From assembly GCA_003024985.2 (NCBI GenBank), contig PXIH01S0003474.1: a stretch of 14,440 nucleotides of DNA. One strand, given 5' to 3'. The notes under the pieces were generated by a model. The model was not told where the DNA came from. It saw nothing but the letters and a program-made list of their open reading frames with translations, and did no database searches. This stretch comes from Euperipatoides rowelli. Lineage: Eukaryota; Onychophora; Udeonychophora; Euonychophora; Peripatopsidae. Positions 1 through 7,661 of this stretch are shown piece after piece. The position numbers were made by a program, and so were the translations under genes. Position 1 is the first letter of the stretch. Each line of letters begins with the position of its first letter.

Positions 1-30
1 ATAATTTTTTTTTTCATTTTTCATAGACCT

Positions 31-49
31 ATAGGCCAAAATGGCCTAT
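31..49. repeat. 8-bp perfect hairpin
   Basis: ATAGGCCA at 31-38 and TGGCCTAT at 42-49 are exact reverse complements around a 3-base AAA loop. It lies in presumed intron; no function is evident. Confidence 0.6.
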
Positions 50-575
50 TATTGTATGTAAATATTATCACATTGACAAAATCTATAGGTAAAATAGTAC
101 AAACTTTTTTTTTTTAATTTTTTAGCAATGTAAAAAAAGAAATTAGTGCATAAATCAAATATATATTGTTGTTCCCTTTGGAAGCAATGTTAAATGTAAG
201 AGATGAATCTTCAGTCATGCTCCAGTTTAAAACACAATCACAAATCAGATAAAACATGTTGGTTTCTTTTCTTGCTTATTAAATATTACTTATACTGTAT
301 TTAGAGATTGATAATATTTAGTGATTGAAAGTAAATAATAATAGTTAGCAGTTGATAATAGAAGGTTGATTGCTATATTTCCGTAAAGATTTAACAAAAA
401 GTTCTTAAGAGGAGTCTTATTAAATATTAAAGTGTATTACGAATGCCTATTTCTTCATTGATTTATGTGTATTTTTATTAAAAAAAAACTTGTTTAATCA
501 ATTTATTATATTTGGTGTGAAAATGCATCAAAATTCAACTTTTATACCATTATTTACCAAAATTTATAACTGAAG

Positions 576-583
576 TGACGTCA
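576..583. promoter_or_regulatory. perfect CRE-like palindrome TGACGTCA
   Basis: TGACGTCA is the full palindromic CRE recognised by CREB/ATF bZIP factors. It contains a CpG in otherwise CpG-poor, AT-rich DNA. Located in presumed intron, so it could be an intronic enhancer site, but a single 8-mer may be chance. Confidence 0.25.
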
Positions 584-1329
584 CATATTTTTGCCGACTA
601 AATAAACATGGTCTTATGCATTTATTTTTAAGGTGCATTTGTGTTTGGCATTATCTTGATTCTTTAAGTTTTTTCTGAAAATCCCAACAGATCATGACAA
701 ATGCTTTGTAATTTTCCTTTAGATCATTCATTAAGCAGTATAATAGTCAAGGATCTACCAATTACCTATTTTTGACTTCTGTGAAATTTTTCCTGTCATC
801 TTAGATGAGCGCTCTTTTATTCAAATAAAAAAGACTGGTGTACTTTGAATTGAAAATTTGCTCATTTTCATATAAGGAGAGGATGTATGGCTTTCATCAA
901 GCACGCATTCTTAGTCTGTGATGATACTGTATATGGAATAGCTGTCAATGTAAATCAGTTTTACAGCTAAAATTATTTTAAGATTGAGAATTCAGTACAA
1001 TATTAGAATGACAACTTTGTAATACAGGAACTTGTTAAAATGTGAGCTAGTAAGAAATTTTGCATAGCCTAAAAGTTCATTCATCCCCACCTGCCATTTC
1101 ATTCATTATGAACACTGTATGCAAAGTGACATATCCTGTGTTCATATTATATAGTATTAATGATTTGATTCTATCATTTTCTCCACTTACTATACTGATA
1201 GATTTTTTTTTAAATTTCTAAATAGCCATGAAAATTGTGAGAATGTGAACTAATAATATGATAATGAATTTTTTTTAACCAAATATTATATTGAAAAAAA
1301 TTTAATATTCTTTTCTTTCTTTTTTTTAG

Positions 1330-1476
1330 TTTCAGACTCATTCTGAAATTCAAGAATGCATTTCTAAAGTGGAAGAACAACTAAATGATTTGTTGTCTAA
1401 AAATATCCCCAATTACAATCCAGCCAATAACAGTTGGGACAATCATGCATACAGTAATATCCAGAGTAAACAATGA
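1330..1476 (+). CDS. terminal coding exon of an unidentified host gene (C-terminal 48 residues)
   Basis: A strong acceptor (pyrimidine-rich from about 1311, then TTTTTTTAG ending at 1329) opens directly into a clean frame of 48 codons ending in TGA at 1474-1476; the exon is 147 nt and starts in phase 0. The first part is heptad-like and charged (SEIQECISKVEEQLNDLLSK), consistent with the end of an amphipathic helix or coiled coil. The tail is polar and Asn-rich (NYNPANNSWDN) and contains YSNI, which fits a YxxΦ pattern but may be coincidental. A second AG six bases in (TTTCAG, ending 1335) keeps the same frame, so tandem acceptor use would add or drop two residues (FQ). Codon content and the surrounding UTR differ clearly from the decayed transposon frames nearby, so this is the one piece of likely functional coding sequence. 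I do not recognise the protein family; upstream exons are outside the window. Confidence 0.7.
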   Translation, partial: FQTHSEIQECISKVEEQLNDLLSKNIPNYNPANNSWDNHAYSNIQSKQ

Positions 1477-1528
1477 TTGACCATCGTTAATTTGGACTTA
1501 ACAAATTCCTGAACAAGCCCAATCCTTA

Positions 1529-1534
1529 AATAAA
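1529..1534 (+). promoter_or_regulatory. proximal poly(A) signal AATAAA
   Basis: Canonical hexamer 53 bases after the stop codon, with a GT-rich stretch about 20-45 bases downstream. Fits normal metazoan 3'-end formation. Confidence 0.5.
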
Positions 1535-1751
1535 ATTTTGTACATAGGGCATGTGGTAAAGTTGGATGTAAATGTATACTTAGCTGGCTTTTTAATTTTC
1601 AGAAATCAAGAAAATACTACTATTGCTTTTTTTTTTTTTTAGCTACTACATTGTGATGGGGTTTTCACTGGTTCTGCCTTGAATAGCATCAACACGTGGA
1701 GCTGACTCGCAAAGCTGGATAGATGCCATCTTTTTGTAATATTTACAATTT

Positions 1752-1765
1752 AATAAATCAATAAA
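1752..1765 (+). promoter_or_regulatory. tandem distal poly(A) signals
   Basis: Two AATAAA hexamers start at 1752 and 1760, followed by a TTTATTATAT stretch. They would define a longer 3' UTR, or the end of an alternative terminal exon starting at 1643. Confidence 0.45.
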
Positions 1766-3489
1766 AGCTATTGGAAACCCGTTTATTATATCAGTTTAAT
1801 TAGTTTTAACTGCCTGAATATGAAGTTTAGAAGTTTTAAAATTATCTTGAATCTGATGAAATAAAAAAGAATAATGGAATTTTCTCACTCAATTCCAGCA
1901 GTTACCAACATTTCCAAACTTGACACACATTGTAGGGATATCACAATATATTTTACAGGTCAATAAAATGATTATTTAAAAATTATTTTTACAAATAAAT
2001 TGTTTATTATTTATTTGAAATTTTTGGAATTATTGTATTCTACAACGTAAGCAAAACAATTTATTATAAGATGGTATTTTATAGCCCAAACTGAAATAAT
2101 AAGCCTATTATGAAACAAAAGCAAATACTGTACTTGTTTATTTTTTAAAAAAAAACAAACTAAGTAATTTTAAATAGAATTCCAAATCGTTATGCAGTGG
2201 GAAGTACAATAAATTTTACATTTATTCTTCAAATTAGAAACCAAAAAGAATTTGACAATGCAGTTTTCATACCAGAAAGACACTGTATTTATTTCAATCA
2301 CAATTCAAGGGCTTAAGTAAGCTAAAGACAGAGGTACAGTCATTCTCAAAAACAAATTACAAAATAGCAAATCTACATGGAAAATTTAACAGCAGTAATC
2401 AAACATGTTACAAATTATTTTCAATAGCAAGTTTACACTGGGATTTAAACAAATGATAGTCTACAAAAGGGGACAAATTCCAACCATTACATAATTCAGC
2501 AGCTCTGAAGTCAGTTTATATTGTGTTAAAAACTGCTGCATCCCAATAAAGATTTACATTTGAACATGGCAAGCCCAGGATTTCATAGAATGGACAATTT
2601 GTCAACAGCCTAAAATTAATTTATTTCTAAATAAATAAATATATCAATAAAACTCTAATGGTAATCATTCCAGAAACATACAATAGGCAGGCTTTTCTGG
2701 ACATTAAATTGTGCCAAAATATTAATTAAAAAAAATAGTTGTCCCAATTGTTAATCAAATCTTAATATACTTTTATTGAAACTAGGATAATAAAATTGTG
2801 ATGTATTAAGTGTTATATCATGCAACAATTTTTGAAAAACAACAGTTAATTGAACTTAGAATACAATCTATGATGCAATCATTAATTTTATAAACCTCTC
2901 GGTTCAAACCTTGGTTTTGTTTTTGAAATCCTTTAGTTAGGTTTCACTTTTCTTATGTGTTGGTAGCTTTGATAGTAGAATTATTTAGTTTTCTTGTAAT
3001 GTCAACCCTTATTATTACCTGGTTGTCATTTCATCATTAATTAAATGTTTTATTTCTACCATTAATTCTAATTAATTTATTTAACTCTGGGCTAGACAGA
3101 CAAATTTTATTTACAAAATTTAAGTATGCATCGCTATCATAAATAATTTCAAATAAGCTTCTTCCCTTCTGCTAAATAATATATTCAAGGTATCATTCTA
3201 TATACAGGTATGTTGATAAAGTATCACAATTGAGAATTTTTTTTTTCATAATTCATTAGTGTTAAGCAAGTTATGCCATCTTCTGATAAAAAAAATATTT
3301 TTTATCAGCCAATGGATATAATTTTTTTTATTTTTTAATGGTAGTTATAATTGAAATATTATTGCTGGTTTTTATTGCCAGCCTAAATTATAATTTACAT
3401 AAATCATAGTAAATCCTTAGCCAAAACCTGGACGTGAGAACGTAGATATTTTAAAAAAATTGATATACAATACATTATTAAATTGTAAT
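1766..3489. other. intergenic stretch without recognisable gene
   Basis: AT-rich, with no open frame worth reporting on either strand and no transposon protein traces. Several TTTATT words between about 2000 and 2630 are AATAAA on the - strand, so part of this could be the 3' UTR of a convergent - strand gene, but no coding exon was found to support that. A perfect 11-bp hairpin lies at 3283-3308. Confidence 0.4.
3283..3308. repeat. 11-bp perfect A/T-rich hairpin
   Basis: CTGATAAAAAA at 3283-3293 is the exact reverse complement of TTTTTTATCAG at 3298-3308, with a 4-base AATA loop. It sits about 180 bases outside the 3' end of LINE A. On either strand the transcript would end its stem in a run of U. 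No function is evident. Confidence 0.6.
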
Positions 3490-3965
3490 GATTATATAAA
3501 CATTTTATTTGCTTATTTAATAGTTTTATGCCATTTATTATCTGAGAGTTAAAGTATCTTAGTTTTTGAGTGAAGAATTATGTATTTGTTGATATTTTTA
3601 CTACTGCTACTAGATTACATACCCTGTTTAGTTGTCAAGAATTGAGGGAAACTATGGAAGAATTTAGCTCTAACTTGAGAGAATTTCTCTTCTTTCTAAT
3701 AACTGAATCATATTCAACTGTAAAAGAGCATTTCATAATATACCGATCCCCTAAGATAATTCTCACATCTTTTGTATCGATTTTATTGCTAAATTTTTTT
3801 TATTTAAAGATGGGATCCATACAAGCGAACAGTATTTCATAGATATATCTAATGCACATAGTATATGCTGTTGTCGTATTTTTTTTTATTAGCTCCCAAG
3901 CTTTTTAATTGGTATAAGATGAACATTTGTTGTTGGATTTTTTTATTATTGCGTTTACTTGAGAG
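3490..3965 (-). pseudogene. LINE A ORF2 C-terminal region, broken
   Basis: On the - strand, short frames separated by stops and shifts read YQLKSLGANK (about 3895-3925), YCSLVWIPSLNKKNLA (about 3785-3837), then LLQLNMIQLLERREIL (about 3680-3730) and, further on, SKTKILTLR (about 3555-3582). These correspond to the post-RT region of CR1/L2-type ORF2, where a conserved tryptophan follows a Y-C/S segment and an RR motif follows a Leu-rich helix. The + strand frame at 3570-3842 is only the antisense of this region. The relic fades out near 3490, which is taken as the approximate 3' end of the element. Confidence 0.7.
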
Positions 3966-4629
3966 TTCCATTTAGGATCTCGCTGAATTCACACTCCCGG
4001 GATGTTATTGTCCGCTTCTTTTAACTTATCACCATCAAGGGTGGTTTTTGTGGTTGAAGTCTACTACTATGAAAGTCATGTGTGGCTGGATTCAAATGCA
4101 TTTTAATAGCACAAACTTGGACCAACAAAGAATTGGTAATTATAGTGGAATGTTGTGTCGATCTATCAATTTGGCATGATATGGTTAGATCATCTACATA
4201 TTTTAAGTGATGGGAACAATCACTAGCTATCTCATTTACTAATATGGCAAAAAATGAAACTACCCATAACTGAACCTTGTGGCGCTCCATTTGTTGCTTA
4301 TGAATTTCAATTTATTGAGAGATGGGTGGCATTTGACCTGTTGATTTCTGTTCCAATTGTAATGTACTCATAGTTGGTAATATACCTTCATACAAGTTGT
4401 CAAATACTTTGGCGAAATCCGTGACTATGACACATTGATTTAGTGCGGTCTTCCAATTCCCTGGTCACACTATCCAAATATATAGCTAAATATTGTGAGA
4501 TAGATCTATTGGAGATTCCTCCAAACTGGAATACATCCATTTATTGGAATTGGCTCAGGAAGAATGTTATACAGTATGTGTTATTCACATATATTCACTA
4601 TGGGATATAAGATGGTTATTGGTCTAATC
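3940..4629 (-). pseudogene. LINE A reverse transcriptase palm (YVDD), broken
   Basis: RT catalytic blocks are readable in order on the - strand. QFGGISNRS and YLAIYLDSVTREL lie at about 4445-4528. VIVTDFAKVFDNL at about 4394-4432 holds the first catalytic Asp. GAPQGSVMGS lies at about 4259-4288, and HLKYVDDLTI at about 4183-4209 has the catalytic Asp pair. WNSQVNAIIKK follows at about 3945-3977. APQGS and YVDD are in different frames, showing an indel in a T-rich run near 4252. An 89-codon open stretch at 4021-4290 covers the YVDD part. RTs of this type copy the element RNA at a nicked target; this copy cannot be active. Confidence 0.85.
4622..4629. repeat. 8-bp target site duplication, left copy (hAT 1)
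   Basis: GTCTAATC directly precedes the element and is repeated exactly at 5662-5669. Eight bases is the duplication length made by hAT transposases. Confidence 0.9.
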
Positions 4630-4644
4630 CAGCGTTTCCCAATT
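4630..4644 (+). repeat. left terminal inverted repeat of hAT copy 1
   Basis: CAGCGTTTCCCAATT; exact reverse complement of 5647-5661. Confidence 0.93.
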
Positions 4645-5280
4645 GGTGTTCCCCGGAACGCCTGGGTTCCGCGAGACAAAATCAAGGGTTCCGTGAAAAA
4701 ATTAAAAAATTTAAAAAAATTTATACATGAAAAGTTTAAAATATTGTAACACAATAAAGCTAAATAATTACATTTTTTATTCTAGAATAAATGTCTAAAT
4801 TATCAAAATTCCATAAATAATACTAATATTGTTTAAAATTTGATTAAAAAATATTGTAGTTGTGTCACAGAGTTGAAACATACTGTCGGAAGAGACAATA
4901 TTTGAATCTGGATATTTTTACTGCACAGCTGCGCTAAAAACTTTTTATTCACATCGTATTTTATATCATGTAATTAAATTGTTTTATTAATAAACCCAAT
5001 AATAATAAAATCTGTCTTTGTATGTAATCCAGAAGCTGCAAATTACAACGGCTGTATATAACTATTGTAACCACCTACCTACAGTAAATAATATTAAACG
5101 AATTAAAAATATCATTCAAACAGCTGTGAGTGGTTACGCTCTGCGATTGGTTAAGCTCTGCGTTTGTAATTTGTACCAGTAATACGCACGTGAAAAAGTT
5201 AAACTTAAAAATTTTTTTAAACTTTGTTTTAATTTTTTATTTTTGTATTTTTCAAAACATAATAATAATAAACAAAGAGT

Positions 5281-5335
5281 GATATAATTAAGAATAATTA
5301 TATCAGACTGTTCATAATTATATCAGGCTGTTCAT
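5281..5335. repeat. hairpin plus 20-bp tandem duplication inside hAT copy 1
   Basis: GATATAATT (5281-5289) pairs with AATTATATC (5296-5304). The 20-base unit at 5296-5315 is repeated at 5316-5335 with a single A/G difference (ATATCAGACTG against ATATCAGGCTG). It may mark a local replication slippage at a hairpin base. Confidence 0.85.
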
Positions 5336-5646
5336 ATTAGCATTGAACTAAGGACTATAAGCCTAGGCTTATATCTTTCCGAATTAAAATAAATAAATAA
5401 ATAGTTTGAGGAAACCTTATCATTTTTCCCATGACAATCACGTATACAGGGCAAAGACATTATTAAAAAAAATAGGGTGGCTGAATTTATTTATGGGACA
5501 TGAAAGAGAACAAATTTAAAGGTATTTGACTTTGAACAAAATAGTTTTTGCCTGCGGTGCATTTTTTTTTATGTGCAAGCTACACTAAAATATATAGGGG
5601 TTCCGTTATATTTTGTAAAATATAAAAGGGTTCCATGGTTAAACTT

Positions 5647-5661
5647 AATTGGGAAACGCTG
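5647..5661 (-). repeat. right terminal inverted repeat of hAT copy 1
   Basis: AATTGGGAAACGCTG; exact reverse complement of the left end. Confidence 0.93.
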
Positions 5662-5669
5662 GTCTAATC
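5662..5669. repeat. 8-bp target site duplication, right copy (hAT 1)
   Basis: GTCTAATC, identical to 4622-4629; LINE A sequence resumes here. Confidence 0.9.
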
Positions 5670-5900
5670 TGTTGGGAATTGAGATGTTGTTTTTGGGATA
5701 GGGACTAAGTTCAAAGTTTTCCACACTAGCGGACACTCTCCAGTAAGCAACGCCAGGTTAATCAGTGAAGTTATAAGAGATGTGAGCTCTATTGCTTATT
5801 CTTCATTTAAGATATTAAATCCAGAGAAATAGCTTGTTTGGGATCTATTTTCCCGAGACTTTGATAAACATCACTTCTTTCAATCAATGGAATATCTGTT
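5662..5900 (-). pseudogene. LINE A RT N-terminal region, on the far side of hAT 1
   Basis: The - strand from about 5795 to 5669 is open for about 42 codons, starting ELTSLITSLINLALLTGE and ending CPLVWKTLNLVPIPK and a few residues more. This is the RT region before the palm, where LINEs carry a Leu-rich helix, a P..WK segment and PIPK. Just upstream (about 5815-5880) are SLGKIDPKQAISLDLI residues in a neighbouring frame. The next expected RT element (QFGG) lies across the hAT element at 4517-4528, which shows the two halves were one gene. Confidence 0.8.
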
Positions 5901-6595
5901 TTTTTAATGTATAAGCTTTACTAACGGGGAAGGGGGGGGGGGTGCTTGTTTGCCAAGGATGAAAAGTAATCAATATGATTGATAGTCATTTATTGGGGAA
6001 TGTTGCCTAACATAGTTTATTATTTTATGAAATCAGGAATTTGAGACGAAGCAACACAATCTTCAACAATATTTTTTTGCTAATTTGATCTCATTTAGTA
6101 TCTTCACATTTATTTTGCCAAGCATTTGTTTGTTATTTTCCCTGAAGGCATCCTTTCTCAGATCTAACACTTGTTATTTTTTCATTTATCCATCGTGGTG
6201 ATCTCTTGTTAATCTTTTTTTTTTAATAACCTGGAACCATCAGTATATTTATTATATATCTGTCCATGGAAATGTACGGCAACCTATTCAATACATTATT
6301 TTTGTAAATTCTGGACCAATCAAAATCATGCAGCCTACTTCCCATACTGATTAAATTTTAATTTATTTTGGGCCTATCCAATATGCAGTATATTCATTTT
6401 TATTTAGGGGTTTATGTATTTGTATATGGTTGAATATTATTAGTTTGTGATCGCTAGTCACTATTGAGGTTAAATTGTGATACTGTATCAGTACCGGTAC
6501 TTAAAAGATATGTTATTGAAACATCTAATATTTAGTTTTTTTCTTGTAGGCTGGTTTATTATTTGATTACCTACGGGATGTAATCAATCTAATCA
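5900..6595 (-). pseudogene. LINE A endonuclease C-terminus and EN-RT linker, broken
   Basis: On the - strand NQIINQPTRKK (about 6538-6570) matches the PTR region of APE-type LINE endonucleases, and TSDHKLIIF (about 6432-6458) contains the SDH motif with the catalytic His. Further on, PRWINEKI (about 6188-6212) and KINVKILNEIKLAKKY (about 6075-6125) fit the basic, helical linker between endonuclease and RT. Frames are interrupted many times. An 11-base G run at 5932-5942 lies within this stretch. The endonuclease N-terminus (metal-binding Asn and Glu) is missing, consistent with 5' truncation near 6600. Confidence 0.7.
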
Positions 6596-6611
6596 TTTCT
6601 TCTTGACTATT

Positions 6612-6870
6612 TCATATAAGACGTGAAACAAAGACTTCAAAAGTGATTTCATTTTTAATTGTACATCTTTTTATACCAGTATCTTTAATTTTTTTGGTTG
6701 TGAAGCTATCTTGCATCAAATAAAAATACATTTTGGTTCTCAATCCAACAAAATGGGTGATGAGTTTACCAACACACACATTTTTAACTTTACCTAACAT
6801 TTTATTGAATTGAAAGCAAGAGGGTGAGACGTAGGATAATTGTATAGATCAAATTAAATTTTAATAATAT
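6612..6870 (-). pseudogene. fragment of a virus-like family-B DNA polymerase (C-terminal end), Polinton/Maverick-like
   Basis: A 62-codon open stretch at 6612-6800 on the - strand begins MLGKVKNVCVGKLI and contains FVGLRTKMYFYL, then a Lys-rich segment and NEITFEVF. Directly upstream in another frame (about 6802-6850) is FDLYNYPTSHPLAF. This succession (an aromatic-Asp-x-x-Asn-Tyr-Pro segment, a G-K segment, FVGLRxKMY, a Lys-rich run, then ITxExF) is what I recall at the C-terminus of protein-primed family-B polymerases carried by Polinton/Maverick-type and related virus-like elements in invertebrate genomes. That assignment is from memory of the family pattern, not from a search. A stop and a frameshift show it is broken. 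No capsid, integrase, protease or ATPase gene is visible nearby. Confidence 0.5.
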
Positions 6871-6894
6871 GAACTTTTAATTAAATCGTAACAA

Positions 6895-7060
6895 TTATGG
6901 TTCCGCAACCAATGGAAATAACTTCGTATAACACAAAGTAATATTTTGATATAAAGCAAGCATTACGTTATTATTTAAGCAGTTTTTGCTTAAAACCAAA
7001 ATTGACATAACTAAATAAATTTGTTTGTCAAAGAGACTAAAGAGAGTGATGTATGTAGGA
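6895..7060 (-). pseudogene. possible polymerase palm remnant upstream of the same fragment
   Basis: Within an open stretch at 6895-7209 (- strand, 104 codons), the C-terminal half reads KQIYLVMSILVLSKN, then LYQNITLCYTKLFPLVAEP. In family-B polymerases a hydrophobic block ending in L-S-K precedes the catalytic Y-x-D-T-D block. Here the expected acidic residues after CYT are replaced (KLF), so the site would be dead. The position upstream of, and close to, the C-terminal fragment supports one decayed gene. The N-terminal half of the frame (up to 7209) shows nothing I recognise. Moderate to low confidence. Confidence 0.35.
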
Positions 7061-7209
7061 TGTTGGAATAGCTGTGTACCGTCAATATAGATATTCCAAT
7101 GGAGGCATAGTATCTGTTTTAAGACCGATACTCGAATGAGTAGCCATCTTAAGTGAAGACGGATACTCATGAGGAGTTTGGTTAGTTCTTGAGTATTGTA
7201 CTTTAGCAA

Positions 7210-7660
7210 GAATCTCTATGCCTGACCCACTTTTATTAAATTCAAACAGGAAGTGATGTCAGAGGAAACTGTTAGAATTTTATGAACAATCCTCAAACAA
7301 GGAAATGGTGTCATCTGATGGGTCATGTGCAAAAACTTAAAACATTGAAATCCAGAAAATTAAATTAAAAATTTATATATAGTAGCAGTAGATGGCATAC
7401 ATTTTGAATGGATTGATCATGATGGGCCTTTGGAGCATGTGATGTCATTAAGGCCTATAAAATTCCCAAAGAATAAGACTCTGATGTGTGGGTGTGGCAC
7501 TAGCAATAATCGGAAATTTGTAAAATTTTAAGTATTTCATGCATCGTTCTGCGCATCTGAATGACATCATAGCTGGTTCACATTACCCAGAAATCACTGA
7601 ACAAATTATTTAAAAAATATATAATTTTTGCTGCCATCATGGATTTTTAAAAAAATACCC
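7210..7660. other. no gene recognised
   Basis: Short frames only. It contains several TGAYGTCA/GATGTCAT-like words (7254, 7309, 7440) and CTGATGTGTGGGTGTGGCAC at 7481-7500, which loosely resembles the reverse complement of CACACACCCACCTTCAG at 7892-7908. A diverged inverted repeat flanking the 7662-7990 repeat region is possible but not demonstrated. Confidence 0.35.
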
Positions 7661-7661
7661 A

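Larger units (their letters stand above)
1..1329 (+). other. probable last intron of the host gene
   Basis: No exon, RNA gene or coding transposon fragment could be supported here. The stretch is AT-rich with stops in all frames and ends in a long pyrimidine tract and AG directly before an open coding exon, so it most simply reads as intron of a + strand gene whose earlier exons lie outside the window. It holds an 8-bp perfect hairpin at 31-49, a perfect TGACGTCA palindrome at 576-583, and a 28-codon ATG frame at 887-970 that I regard as chance. A CTAAT at about 1249 could be a branch point but is rather distant from the acceptor. Confidence 0.55.
1477..1765 (+). other. 3' UTR of the host gene
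   Basis: Follows the TGA directly. It carries a proximal AATAAA at 1529-1534 with GT-rich sequence after it (ATGTGGTAAAGTTGGATG), and a distal pair at 1752-1757 and 1760-1765 followed by T-rich sequence. Two cleavage sites are therefore plausible. An internal T14-AG at 1627-1642 resembles a splice acceptor (see the alternative-exon finding). Confidence 0.5.
4630..5661. mobile_element. non-autonomous hAT-type DNA transposon, copy 1 (1032 bp)
   Basis: Bounded by perfect 15-bp terminal inverted repeats (CAGCGTTTCCCAATT and its reverse complement) and a perfect 8-bp target duplication. CAGNG...-type ends plus 8-bp duplications define the hAT superfamily. No transposase frame exists inside; the short open frame spanning 4564-4749 crosses the boundary and is chance. 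Subterminal GGGTTCC motifs occur at 4664, 4686, 5598 and 5628, all in the same orientation. The interior carries a 9-bp inverted repeat (5281-5289 with 5296-5304) and a 20-bp tandem duplication. The element sits inside the RT gene of LINE A and so is younger than it. It would be mobilised only by a transposase encoded elsewhere. Confidence 0.93.
3490..6595 (-). mobile_element. LINE A: decayed CR1/L2-like non-LTR retrotransposon, split by a hAT insertion
   Basis: Reading the - strand from 6595 downward, ORF2 motifs appear in the order expected for an APE-type LINE: endonuclease PTR (about 6541-6572), SDH (6444-6455), the linker WINEKI (about 6190-6210), the RT N-terminal region (5669-5880), QFGG (4517-4528), FAKVFD (about 4397-4420), APQGS (4271-4285), YVDD (4189-4200), then the C-terminal region to about 3490. 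Many frameshifts and stops mean no intact protein. The 5' part of ORF2 and any ORF1 are absent; the relic stops next to an unrelated polymerase fragment at about 6600. Positions 4630-5661 belong to a later hAT insertion. The GGxS-type QFGG and YVDD variants suggest the CR1/L2 side of the LINE tree; the exact clade needs a phylogeny. Confidence 0.85.

Noticed and set aside
887-970. 28-codon ATG frame in the presumed intron
   Set aside because: Too short, no splice sites or homology recognised around it; chance is the simplest reading.
2901-2910. GGTTCAAACC resembling a tRNA B box
   Set aside because: No A box at a suitable distance upstream and no cloverleaf can be drawn on either strand.
3570-3842. 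90-codon + strand open frame
   Set aside because: It is antisense to the LINE A C-terminal region, begins with GTG rather than ATG, and shows no domain.
4564-4749. 61-codon + strand open frame
   Set aside because: Crosses from LINE A into hAT copy 1 through the target duplication and TIR; a chance frame.
6490-6501. 12-bp palindrome AGTACCGGTACT as a regulatory site
   Set aside because: Lies within decayed LINE A endonuclease sequence; no independent support.
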